The notes beneath the pieces are model-generated. The model searched no databases, was not told the DNA's origin, and saw nothing but the letters and a program-made list of their open reading frames with translations. The position numbers were made by a program, and so were the translations under genes. 25,178 nt of DNA from Candidatus Brevefilum sp. (GTDB taxonomy: Bacteria > Chloroflexota > Anaerolineae > Anaerolineales > Anaerolineaceae). The stretch spans positions 1 to 25,178 of the forward strand of contig SLIC01000037.1 in NCBI GenBank assembly GCA_007135845.1, written 5' to 3'. Positions 15,487 through 22,834 of this stretch are shown piece by piece (the first letter of the stretch is position 1; each line of letters opens with the position of its first letter).

Positions 15487-16386
15487 TTATTCAACTTTCG
15501 GCATCAATGCCTGTAGTGCACGGTAACCAATCACCTGAATGCCTTCCTCCCGGATGAAATTACGCATGGCATCACTGGTGAAGGTTTCATAATCCGCCAC
15601 GCGGCAATCCCATGATGAAGTTATCTGACGCAGTTCCGGGGTATCCTTGGCGGGATGGATAATGAAATGGGTCAATCCGGGTTTCAAGGCAGATAAGGCT
15701 TGTTTGGCTTGTGCTAGCCGATCACCTGCATTGACCAGTTCCAAGCCCGAAAGCCCGTCTAAGAGCGGGTAGTCCATTTCTTCCAGTGATTGAACCATGC
15801 CTGTGATTAACTCAGCGGTGTTTTCGTCCACATTTCCTACAGTCATCAGCTCTTGCTTAGAATATCGTGGAATCATGGGTGGCAGGCTGTCCCTGGCAGC
15901 CAGCTGGATATACCCCGGTATTAAGGTTGGATGGGCAATTGAACCCATGTGGGTATCGATATGTGTCAGGTTGATGCCTTCCGCCAGGGCGCGACTGACC
16001 TGGATATTGATTTCAGTCATGGCAGCTTCCTGGTCAGCGTGATCCCAGACTGCCTGGGTGGTTTTATGAAAAAAGCCCTGCTCATCCAACAAGCCGGATG
16101 CCGGATCGCAAGTGGAAAGAGGACCCCAGCGGTAACGGTCATATTCGCTGGTGAGCGTCAGGTGTGCGCCTATGTCAGCATCCGGATGAGCACGGGCATA
16201 GGCTGCTGCTTCCAGGAACCACGGGCAGGGTACCATTACAGCGCCGCTTGAGATCAAACCAAAATCAACCATTTCTGCAAAAGCATCAACTGTTGCCTGG
16301 CACATGCCAATATCATCCGCATGGATGATGACCACCCGGTCATCTGCTGAAAAACCGAGTTTTATAAGGACAGGATTGGGTTGCAT
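15487..16386 (-). CDS. YdjC/ChbG-family carbohydrate deacetylase
   Basis: YdjC/ChbG enzymes are metal-dependent deacetylases of N-acetylated sugars such as chitooligosaccharides. The product is 299 residues. It has HADD at 22-25, His75 in GAHLTLTSEY, and H-x-D-x-H at 142-146 in THIDTHMG, plus a late HPAKD segment; together these match the family's metal and catalytic positions. A TTG at 16401 would add five residues. However, GGGGAGGAG sits immediately upstream of ATG 16386, inside that extension, so the ATG is the better start. It is a single gene with terminators on both sides. The substrate in this organism is unknown. Confidence 0.9.
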   Translation of the reverse strand: MQPNPVLIKLGFSADDRVVIIHADDIGMCQATVDAFAEMVDFGLISSGAVMVPCPWFLEAAAYARAHPDADIGAHLTLTSEYDRYRWGPLSTCDPASGLLDEQGFFHKTTQAVWDHADQEAAMTEINIQVSRALAEGINLTHIDTHMGSIAHPTLIPGYIQLAARDSLPPMIPRYSKQELMTVGNVDENTAELITGMVQSLEEMDYPLLDGLSGLELVNAGDRLAQAKQALSALKPGLTHFIIHPAKDTPELRQITSSWDCRVADYETFTSDAMRNFIREEGIQVIGYRALQALMPKVE

Positions 16387-16538
16387 AGCTCCTCCCCGCA
16401 ATCATTGAAATTCGATGGATAAAGTGTCAATTATAATCATTTTTTTATACGATCCAGAAATTTTCTTGTGTAACATCCCGGAAAATTACAGACCGTTGAT
16501 TTCGCTTGTCTCCACATATCAATTAATCTCCCATAAAT

Positions 16539-16566
16539 ATCGCTCCGGTCTGGAGACCGTCGCGAT
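16539..16566. terminator. Compound hairpin downstream of the ABC exporter genes
   Basis: ATCGC (16539-16543) pairs with GCGAT (16562-16566) around an inner CGGTC-TGGA-GACCG hairpin, with TC/TC mismatches between them. It lies 51 bases past the stop of the ABC permease. Only short T-runs flank it, so terminator is the likeliest but not a certain reading. Confidence 0.5.
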
Positions 16567-16616
16567 CGGGATTTTTAAAGCCCCCCAATGATCTCGATTT
16601 TACAGTTTTATTTAAC

Positions 16617-17465
16617 TCACCCTGCTTCATTCCCTTTGCGCTTGAATGCGAGACGCAGCCAGCCTGTACCTCCAAAGCGCAGGTCGCGCTTTTCAAACAA
16701 AAACCAGGCCAGGGCGATAAACACCACCGAACCACCAAGCAAGATCAGCAAATGTTCAGTATTAATCCCACTCAACGCCCGCCCACCCTGGTAATAGCGC
16801 AGGGGTGATAAGCGGTTCAAGGGTTCTAATCGATCATAGATCTGTGCCAGTGACGTAATAAAGAAACTGGCAATCAAGACCAGGTTGGTAACCATGGATG
16901 CTGAACCACTGGTGGGTAGGATCATACTAAACAACAGTGCCAGGCCCAAAAAGAACATTAACACCGCAAACAGAGACACAAACGGACGGATGAGCTGTCC
17001 CTGGTCCAGATCAAAGCTGTCAGTACCCGCCAAACCCAGCGCAAACCCACCCCAAATAATCGTCAGGATCAGGATCAGGGTCACAACCAAGGCAGCCAAC
17101 TTGCTCCAAAAAACTGCTGATCGGCTGATGGGTTGGGCCAGGATTAATTCCAGGGTACCTTGCTCCTCTATTTTAACGATCAAACTGGTTGCACCTGAGA
17201 CAACCACAAGTCCCAGGATTATCTGAACATAGGAAAAGAATTCCAGGTGCAAAAACCCCTCTGGATCAAAAACATCAATTTCACCACCAAAGAAAGCAAG
17301 CACCTCATCCGGGAATGCCTCCATAATCTGCTGCACATCGGCATCCATCACAAATAAGGATTCATAAATATCAAACAAAAAGTAACCCAGTAAAGCTAAA
17401 CCAAGACCCCAACCCAGGATCATCAGAGCATTTTTAAATAGTTTTCGCTGAAAAATGGCTAACAT
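16617..17465 (-). CDS. ABC-2 type exporter permease
   Basis: This is the membrane subunit of an ABC-2 family exporter. The 282-residue product has about six membrane helices (near 15-32, 77-97, 121-146, 160-184, 190-210 and 240-263). It carries the segment EEQGTLELILAQPISRS, typical of this family's cytoplasmic coupling region. It starts 3 bases after the ATPase stop, with AGGAGG inside the ATPase 3' end, so the two genes are coupled. The substrate is unknown. Antibiotic, lipid or ion export are all possible for this family. Confidence 0.9.
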   Translation of the reverse strand: MLAIFQRKLFKNALMILGWGLGLALLGYFLFDIYESLFVMDADVQQIMEAFPDEVLAFFGGEIDVFDPEGFLHLEFFSYVQIILGLVVVSGATSLIVKIEEQGTLELILAQPISRSAVFWSKLAALVVTLILILTIIWGGFALGLAGTDSFDLDQGQLIRPFVSLFAVLMFFLGLALLFSMILPTSGSASMVTNLVLIASFFITSLAQIYDRLEPLNRLSPLRYYQGGRALSGINTEHLLILLGGSVVFIALAWFLFEKRDLRFGGTGWLRLAFKRKGNEAG

Positions 17466-17468
17466 CGC

Positions 17469-18392
17469 TCAGTCCTCCTGCTCTTCATCTTTGTAATATT
17501 TCATGAACACCTCTTCCAAAGAGGGACGGTGGATTGCCAGGTCCCTGACGGGATATTTTGCCAGTGTTTTGATCAACGCATCCATCTCGCCTGCCACCTC
17601 AAGGGTATAAGTATGTTGATCATCGTTCATCCGTAGAACTTTGATATTTTCCAGGTGTTCAAAGCTGTTCTCCGGTACTTTTTCCATGAAATGGATCGTG
17701 GCCTGGTTGAGGGCCCTGTTGATCAGGTCATCCGTTTGGGCAATCTCCACCAAAACACCTTTGCGAATGATGCCCACCCGGTCGGCTATTTTTTGAACTT
17801 CAGAAAGGATGTGGGATGAAAAGAAAATCGTCGTGCCCTGATCTGCCTCCTCACGGATGATATTAAGTACCTCCTGCTGCATCAGCGGGTCCAGGCCCAA
17901 AGTAGGCTCGTCCAGCATCATCAACGGCACCTTACTGATAAAACTCTGCAACAGCCCTACCTTCTGCCGGTTCCCTTGCGAAAGCGTTTCGATTTTTTGG
18001 TCTATGGCCAGGTCCAATCGATCCGCTAGTTCAAGTAGATCATCCCAATTACGGTGATTATTTCGCATTCTCCGGAGATGCTTGAGGAATTTTCGTGCAG
18101 TGAAATCACCTTCTAACATCAAATCACCCGGAAGGTAGCCCACCTGTGCTTTCACATCCTGAGGAGTTTTTTGCGGGTCAAATCCCAAGACCTGGATGTT
18201 CCCACGGTTAGGACGGATAAAGTCCAGCATACAACGGATGGTGGTTGTTTTACCTGCCCCATTTGGCCCCAAGAAACCAAATACTTCACCTTGTTCGACC
18301 GACAAGTTCAGCCCCCGCAAGGCATGGAGCTTTCCATAATACTTATGCACATTCTCCAGATTAATGACGGTATCCTTCATTTTCAGTCCCAT
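17469..18392 (-). CDS. ABC exporter ATP-binding protein
   Basis: This is the nucleotide-binding subunit of the exporter. The 307-residue product has Walker A GPNGAGKT at 42-49, a slightly degenerate signature LSQGN at 137-141, Walker B LMMLDEP at 157-163, and the switch His194 in SSHI. A C-terminal regulatory domain of about 80 residues follows, common in the drug-export (BcrA/CcmA-like) group. A second in-frame ATG lies four codons in (18380). AAAGAAAG upstream of 18392 is a plausible ribosome site, so the longer form is kept. It is the first gene of a two-gene operon. Confidence 0.93.
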   Translation of the reverse strand: MGLKMKDTVINLENVHKYYGKLHALRGLNLSVEQGEVFGFLGPNGAGKTTTIRCMLDFIRPNRGNIQVLGFDPQKTPQDVKAQVGYLPGDLMLEGDFTARKFLKHLRRMRNNHRNWDDLLELADRLDLAIDQKIETLSQGNRQKVGLLQSFISKVPLMMLDEPTLGLDPLMQQEVLNIIREEADQGTTIFFSSHILSEVQKIADRVGIIRKGVLVEIAQTDDLINRALNQATIHFMEKVPENSFEHLENIKVLRMNDDQHTYTLEVAGEMDALIKTLAKYPVRDLAIHRPSLEEVFMKYYKDEEQED

Positions 18393-18518
18393 ACTTTCTT
18401 TAACACGATTATCATAACCACAACTGTTTCACAAATGATCCCTTGATCGCGTTGATATAGGGGTATTATCAAATCAGACCCTAAGAAAAAACGAAACAAT
18501 CACTTAAGACTCTTCGGT

Positions 18519-18968
18519 TTACTCTCCCAAAATCAACAGAAAGCCTGCGACCAGGGCAACAATGTCAATGACCATCCCTATTGGACCCAGGCTGACCAAA
18601 CCTGCCAAACCAACCAAAACCAGCCAGATAAAGAACAGCAGGTAGCCGATATTCCCCTTAATCTTCGGCGCTCTGACCAACAGTAAAACACCCGCCGCCA
18701 AAGCCAGGATGGCTAAAATTATTCCCATCCCTGAGAAACTTAATCCCAGGATGCTGGTCAATCCAATAGCAATCAGGTAAACCGCGGCCATCATCCAGCC
18801 GATGCGCGATGAAACGCCTGGTGCGTACAATAAGATCAGAACACCCGCCGCCACTGCCAGGATGTCAATAACAATCCCCAGGTTCCCAATGCCGTCGATC
18901 AATCCCACCAATCCTGAAAGGATCAGGAAAGCCCCTAAGACCACAATCATTACCTTTTTCTTGATCAT
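18519..18968 (-). CDS. Membrane protein of three repeated helical hairpins
   Basis: The 149-residue product is almost wholly hydrophobic, with about six membrane helices arranged as three similar hairpin repeats of roughly 50 residues. The repeat ends read IDILAVAAGVLILLYAP, LAILALAAGVLLLVRAP and IDIVALVAGFLLILGE. The architecture recalls the HdeD/DUF308 type of membrane proteins, but I cannot confirm membership. It has AAAGGA before the ATG at 18968. It lies upstream of the ABC exporter genes on the same strand with a 126-base gap. No functional residue can be named. Confidence 0.75.
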   Translation of the reverse strand: MIKKKVMIVVLGAFLILSGLVGLIDGIGNLGIVIDILAVAAGVLILLYAPGVSSRIGWMMAAVYLIAIGLTSILGLSFSGMGIILAILALAAGVLLLVRAPKIKGNIGYLLFFIWLVLVGLAGLVSLGPIGMVIDIVALVAGFLLILGE

Positions 18969-19310
18969 GCTATCCTTTCTTGGTAAAAAAATCCATAATT
19001 AAGTCTACCTAATATCGCGTGGTAGAGTAAATACTTGAGGGTGTAAACCACCCAATGAACAAAGCAACCATCTGATAAAACCAGGGTGAACAACCCGGCA
19101 AAAATGATTTTCATTTGGTGGGGTTCGACGTTTCTTTATTGGCCCATTAAATCTGGCATTCCTCAACGCAAGTTTCCTTTTTATGGATGTGAATCTTTAA
19201 ACTAACTACTCCTCCTGCTTGACACCCCATAATGGCTATGTTAAAACTGACACAGTCAAAGAATTGTTCTTAGCCAGCTCAATTCTCCCACTCGGGCTAA
19301 TTGGAGCCGA
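18969..19310. other. Intergenic region between divergent genes
   Basis: This gap of about 340 bases separates the divergent triple-hairpin membrane gene and the glycosyltransferase. It has a short hairpin GGGTG-TAAAC-CACCC at 19039-19053 and a promoter for the plus-strand gene at 19219-19247. No open frame deserves annotation. Confidence 0.5.
19219..19247 (+). promoter_or_regulatory. Candidate sigma-70-type promoter for the glycosyltransferase
   Basis: A perfect TTGACA at 19219-19224 is followed by a 17-base spacer and TAAAAC at 19242-19247 (4 of 6 match). Transcription would start about 57 bases before the ATG at 19311. Confidence 0.5.
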
Positions 19311-20030
19311 ATGAAAATCATCCAGGTGATTCCCACCTATAACGAAGCACAAAACCTGCCGATCCTGGTTGAGGGGCTGTTTAAACTTGGAATCCCTGAC
19401 TTTCACATCCTGGTGGTGGACGACAACAGCCCGGATGGCACCGGCGTTGTGGCGGATAGGCTCAGTGAAACATACCCCAACAATATGAAAGTTCTCCATC
19501 GGGCAGGAAAAACAGGACTGGGCAAAGCCTATATTCAGGGCTTCCGCCAGGCACTGGATGAAGGGGCAGATATCATCGGTATGATGGATGCGGACCTCAG
19601 CCATCCCCCTGATCGGCTGCCTGCCCTGCTCGATGCCTTATCCCAGGCAGATGTGGCTATTGGTTCGCGGTACGTTGCGGATGGAAGTGTCGATCAAGGC
19701 TGGCCCTTCTGGCGCAAGGGTTTGTCCTGGTTCGGCAACACCTATGCGCGTACCATCCTGGGATTACCCATTAAAGACACCACCGGCGGTTACCGACTGT
19801 GGCGCCGGTCTGCTCTGGAAGCGATTCCTTTTGAAGAATCACGCTCTAATGGTTACGTTTTTATCGTTGAACTGGCTTACCTGGCAAAATTGGCCGGTCT
19901 GACCTTCGCCGAGGTGCCGATCTATTTCGCTGATCGCACCATGGGGGTATCGAAAATGTCACTGCGCATCCAGATTGAAGCCGCCTGGCGGGTCTGGCAG
20001 CTCAGGCGGTATTACATGAAAAAACGATAA
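19311..20030 (+). CDS. Polyprenyl (dolichyl)-phosphate mannose/glucose synthase, GT2 family
   Basis: The enzyme transfers a sugar, usually mannose from GDP-mannose, to a polyprenyl phosphate carrier at the cytoplasmic membrane face. The lipid-sugar then serves glycan or glycoprotein assembly. The 239-residue product has DDNS at 37-40 and the metal-binding DADLSHPP at 93-100. It also carries the family segment DRTMGVSKMS near the C-terminus. It lacks the two C-terminal membrane helices of some homologues, so it is the soluble, membrane-associated type. GGAG lies 5 bases before the ATG. The sugar donor and the acceptor pathway cannot be read from the sequence. Confidence 0.92.
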   Translation: MKIIQVIPTYNEAQNLPILVEGLFKLGIPDFHILVVDDNSPDGTGVVADRLSETYPNNMKVLHRAGKTGLGKAYIQGFRQALDEGADIIGMMDADLSHPPDRLPALLDALSQADVAIGSRYVADGSVDQGWPFWRKGLSWFGNTYARTILGLPIKDTTGGYRLWRRSALEAIPFEESRSNGYVFIVELAYLAKLAGLTFAEVPIYFADRTMGVSKMSLRIQIEAAWRVWQLRRYYMKKR

Positions 20031-20210
20031 ATCGCATTATTAACCAACAATTGTTTCGTTTCTGTTATGGTACCGGGGTGACTGCCCCACCACACAACAC
20101 CTGCGTGGTGACATTAATCCATCCATGAATGCTGTAATCAAGAGAAAATGCGTGAGGTTCAATTATCTGCCGTCAGCCATAAAGTCCCCAAGTCGCAGCA
20201 GAGCTGGATC

Positions 20211-20266
20211 AGCTATCAGCTATCAGCTATTAGCTATCAGCTATCAGCTATTAGCTATCAGCTACC
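20211..20266 (+). repeat. Heptamer tandem array, AGCTATC type (eight units), overlapping the rsmA stop
   Basis: Eight units in strict 7-base phase are AGCTATC, AGCTATC, AGCTATT, AGCTATC, AGCTATC, AGCTATT, AGCTATC and AGCTACC. The first six form two copies of a 21-base super-unit. The minus strand (GATAGCT) gives stops in every frame; the plus strand gives none. The rsmA stop codon and last residues lie within it. Confidence 0.92.
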
Positions 20267-21087
20267 ACCACCCGAGTCAGGCGGATCCATTCGTCCAGGG
20301 ATAAAGCTTCAGGCCTCTGGCGGGGATCGATCCCGGCTTCTGCCAAAACCCTAAAGAGTCTTTCTTCATCCCCACCAAGAATGGATTTAAGCGAGTTACG
20401 CAGCATCTTACGCTTTTGGTTAAAGGCCGCATGGGCTAGTTTAAACAACCAGCGAATGCCCTCATTCGAAAGCTTGGGTTGTTCGTACACATCAATGATC
20501 AAAACACTCGAATCGACCTGCGGCCTGGGATAAAAACAGCTGGCAGGTATCTGGCTCGTTATCCTGGCTTTGCCATACACCTGAACCGAAAGCGACAGCA
20601 GGCTCATCTTCTCATCCTGGCTCAGAATACGCTCGGCGACTTCACGCTGGATGGTCAGCACAATCCGCCCGGGTTTGATTGCCGCTTCCAGCAGGTGGCG
20701 AATGACGGCCGAGGTGATGTAATAGGGAATATTCGCAACCACCAGGTAACCATCTTCAGTAAAAAGGCTCTCCATAGGGAGTTCAAGGATGTCTCTTTGA
20801 ACCAGTTTGACATTATCAAAGGGTTTTAGCACCCCTTCAAGAGCTGGAGACAAGCGGTCATCAAGTTCAACAGCCGTGACGTGGTGTGCATGCTGAGCCA
20901 ACAGGCGTGTCAGGTTTCCCAACCCAGCACCAATCTCCAGCACCCGGTCTGAGGCGTTCACCTCAGCATCACCGACGATCTTCAATAAGGCATTATGATC
21001 TGCAAGGAAATTTTGCCCCAGGGATTTTTGGGGCCGAATGCCATACTTTTTTAACAATGAGGGAATGTGCAAAGGGTCTAGGGCCAT
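20251..21087 (-). CDS. rsmA: 16S rRNA dimethyladenosine transferase RsmA (KsgA)
   Basis: RsmA dimethylates two adjacent adenosines in helix 45 of 16S rRNA using SAM, a late step of small-subunit assembly. From the ATG at 21087 the product is 278 residues. It has QNFL at 25-28, the SAM motif EIGAGLGN at 51-58, the catalytic NIPYY at 119-123 and FYPRPQVDS further on. Longer versions starting at 21153 read into the upstream gene and are rejected. Its start overlaps the end of the YabE-like gene by 10 bases, without a clear ribosome site, so coupling is likely. The last codons (Ala-Asp-Ser-stop) are made of the AGCTATC-type repeat. Confidence 0.95.
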   Translation of the reverse strand: MALDPLHIPSLLKKYGIRPQKSLGQNFLADHNALLKIVGDAEVNASDRVLEIGAGLGNLTRLLAQHAHHVTAVELDDRLSPALEGVLKPFDNVKLVQRDILELPMESLFTEDGYLVVANIPYYITSAVIRHLLEAAIKPGRIVLTIQREVAERILSQDEKMSLLSLSVQVYGKARITSQIPASCFYPRPQVDSSVLIIDVYEQPKLSNEGIRWLFKLAHAAFNQKRKMLRNSLKSILGGDEERLFRVLAEAGIDPRQRPEALSLDEWIRLTRVVVADS

Positions 21088-22490
21088 GGCAGAATCGCAG
21101 GATACCAATCTGGAACAGGGGTCAGGAAATACATCGTTGTCCAGTGATGCCACGGTCGATAGTTTTCATCCGAGTAACCCAGGTCAATCCAGTAGTGGTT
21201 GAAGAACAAAGAACCACCGCCAATATCCATAATGGTTCCATGGCCATAGCCTTGGACAAAGACTTGTTGGAATCTCATCATATTGAACCAGCTGCGGGTC
21301 ACGGCGATTGAACCCTTTTGCAAAGGTAAGCCGGATGCCGTAGTATTGCTGCATAAACCAGGCACTCCTAAACGGCAGGGAGAATAAGATGTGGCATAAA
21401 CACTGATCTTGCGCCAGTACTCAATCTCCTGGCCATCGACCACGGCGGTACGCACCTCGACCTTTGAACCGTAGCCCAGCACACCATCCATGGCTTCACT
21501 GGCCTGCCAGCTCTCAGGAACATCCCGCCAGACCTCTTCCCCATTGGCATATTGGACCCGTTCCCGGGTGGCATAAATACCGACTTGCCCTGGTGTCACC
21601 ACCGATACCTGGTCCAGAACTGTATTGGGGTCTTCAACAAATTCATTGCTGAAGGACACCTCATCCTTTAAGATCTTGATTTCTTCATTCACATGAACAA
21701 CCTCGATGATTCCTCCCTCGGGGATCGGGTCATCTTCAGCCACAAACGTGTGATCAAGATTCTGCAGGGGGATGCACAGGTCAACCAGGGCTTCACCAAC
21801 GGACACGGCAGCAGTCATGCCCCTTACAGAGGTTTCACCAACCGTCACCAATACCTCTCGGGCACGGCGGATGTTCACAGTCAGGTTATCATCCAAAGGT
21901 GTCATCAGGTCTTCTGAAATCCAATCCTGTGGTGAAACCCGGATAGAAGCTGCTTCAAGCGCGGTACCCAGGGTTGGCTGATCGGTGTAGAGTATCATCT
22001 GACGCCCATCAATATCGAGATCAACCGGTACAGCCGGGATAACCTGCACAAGCAGGAAATCATTGCCGTCCATTGGGATATGCGGGTTTATCTCTGAACC
22101 ATTGATCAAGACCTGATCCTTCGGAAATAAGTGCAGGTCTATTTTGGCTAACAGGTTGGCCGGGATTTTCTCAGCAGTATGCAGCCACACCTCTTCATCA
22201 GGCGTTTGGATCAGTACGTCCCGGGCTGGTTCGATCTTGACCACAGCCTGCCGCCAAAACACAGGATCGCCTTCAGGCATTACCCTGTCATCGTCATCCA
22301 CGTAAATACCAGCTGAACGCAGCAAACCAGACACCCGCCAGGTTTGTGTCCGCACATTGAGAACTTCACCAGCAATGATCACTGTGTTGGTTTGGAACAA
22401 TCCGAACCAGATCAGACCTAATCCAACCAGGATCATCAAAATAGCTCCCGGCAAGACCCATTTTTGATGTTTTGTAATAAAAATGTTCAT
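21078..22490 (-). CDS. YabE-like DUF348/G5/3D-domain surface protein
   Basis: The 470-residue product has an N-terminal membrane anchor at about 12-32, then DUF348-type ubiquitin-like repeats over roughly 35-260, a G5 domain at about 262-347, and a 3D (double-psi barrel) domain at about 363-457. The domain order is that of Bacillus YabE and actinobacterial Rpf-like cell-wall proteins, which remodel peptidoglycan. In the 3D domain, Asp422 (MDIGGG) and Asp436 (WIDLG) are present. The first conserved Asp seems replaced by Thr398 in SIAVTRS; this rests on remembered family alignments. The gene precedes rsmA as yabE precedes ksgA in Bacillus, but rnmV is missing between them. A promoter with an extended -10 is proposed at 22644-22671. 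Confidence 0.85.
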   Translation of the reverse strand: MNIFITKHQKWVLPGAILMILVGLGLIWFGLFQTNTVIIAGEVLNVRTQTWRVSGLLRSAGIYVDDDDRVMPEGDPVFWRQAVVKIEPARDVLIQTPDEEVWLHTAEKIPANLLAKIDLHLFPKDQVLINGSEINPHIPMDGNDFLLVQVIPAVPVDLDIDGRQMILYTDQPTLGTALEAASIRVSPQDWISEDLMTPLDDNLTVNIRRAREVLVTVGETSVRGMTAAVSVGEALVDLCIPLQNLDHTFVAEDDPIPEGGIIEVVHVNEEIKILKDEVSFSNEFVEDPNTVLDQVSVVTPGQVGIYATRERVQYANGEEVWRDVPESWQASEAMDGVLGYGSKVEVRTAVVDGQEIEYWRKISVYATSYSPCRLGVPGLCSNTTASGLPLQKGSIAVTRSWFNMMRFQQVFVQGYGHGTIMDIGGGSLFFNHYWIDLGYSDENYRPWHHWTTMYFLTPVPDWYPAILPWP

Positions 22491-22576
22491 AAATCTGACT
22501 TGCTTCTACACAAGATACAATCCAACTTAACTAATTGTCCTGTCTCAAATTCACTCATGCCGATCAATCGAGCCTA

Positions 22577-22605
22577 ACTGCAACATGAAAAGTTTTCAAT
22601 GCAGT
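22577..22605. repeat. Interrupted dyad in the YabE-like leader
   Basis: ACTGCA (22577-22582) and TGCAGT (22600-22605) flank GAAAA-G-TTTTC (22587-22597). It lies in the proposed transcribed leader, so it could form a hairpin; a role is unknown. Confidence 0.45.
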
Positions 22606-22643
22606 CAAAAAGAGCGGTTCATGAGACCAAAAAGCGTTTTTGC

Positions 22644-22671
22644 AGTATAACACATGGGTTTATTTTCGCAA
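22644..22671 (-). promoter_or_regulatory. Likely promoter of the YabE-like gene with flanking inverted repeat
   Basis: On the minus strand TTGCGA (22666-22671) is followed by a 16-base spacer and TATACT (22644-22649), preceded by TG one base upstream (extended -10). TAACAC at 22648-22653 and GTGTTA at 22675-22680 form an inverted repeat that straddles the promoter and could be an operator. Confidence 0.55.
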
Positions 22672-22834
22672 GTGGTGTTAACATATGCCCATCCATAAGA
22701 ACTTGAACGGCGCTAGCAAAATTTCACAGCTGGTTTTTCATTAAACTGGGCTTTTTTTGTACACATTATGGCCTGATTGTTATTATCATCGCAGGAGATC
22801 TTTGTCAACGATGCGTTTACCAAAAATGATTACA

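Larger units (their letters stand above)
22491..22834. other. Intergenic and leader region of the YabE-like gene
   Basis: This stretch of 344 bases lies between mfd (upstream) and the YabE-like gene. It carries a likely minus-strand promoter (22644-22671), a second TTGACA at 22803-22808 with a poorer -10, a dyad in the leader (22577-22605), and no gene. I looked for the c-di-AMP riboswitch known upstream of wall-remodelling genes and did not see its motifs. Confidence 0.6.

Noticed and set aside
20075..20110. Short hairpins (GGGG/CCCC and CACCAC/GTGGTG) after the glycosyltransferase
   Set aside because: Stems of 4-6 pairs with long loops and no T-tract; not reliable as a terminator.
20148..20354. 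68-codon plus-strand frame with repeated SYQLSAI residues
   Set aside because: It is the translation of the AGCTATC array and the antisense of rsmA; the absence of stops is a property of the heptamer.
21088..21153. Upstream start for rsmA adding 22 residues
   Set aside because: The extra residues lie wholly inside the YabE-like gene and precede the normal RsmA N-terminus (MALDPLHIPSLLKKYG).
22491..22834. c-di-AMP riboswitch before the YabE-like gene
   Set aside because: Expected because such switches control similar genes elsewhere, but none of its conserved blocks is visible on the minus strand.
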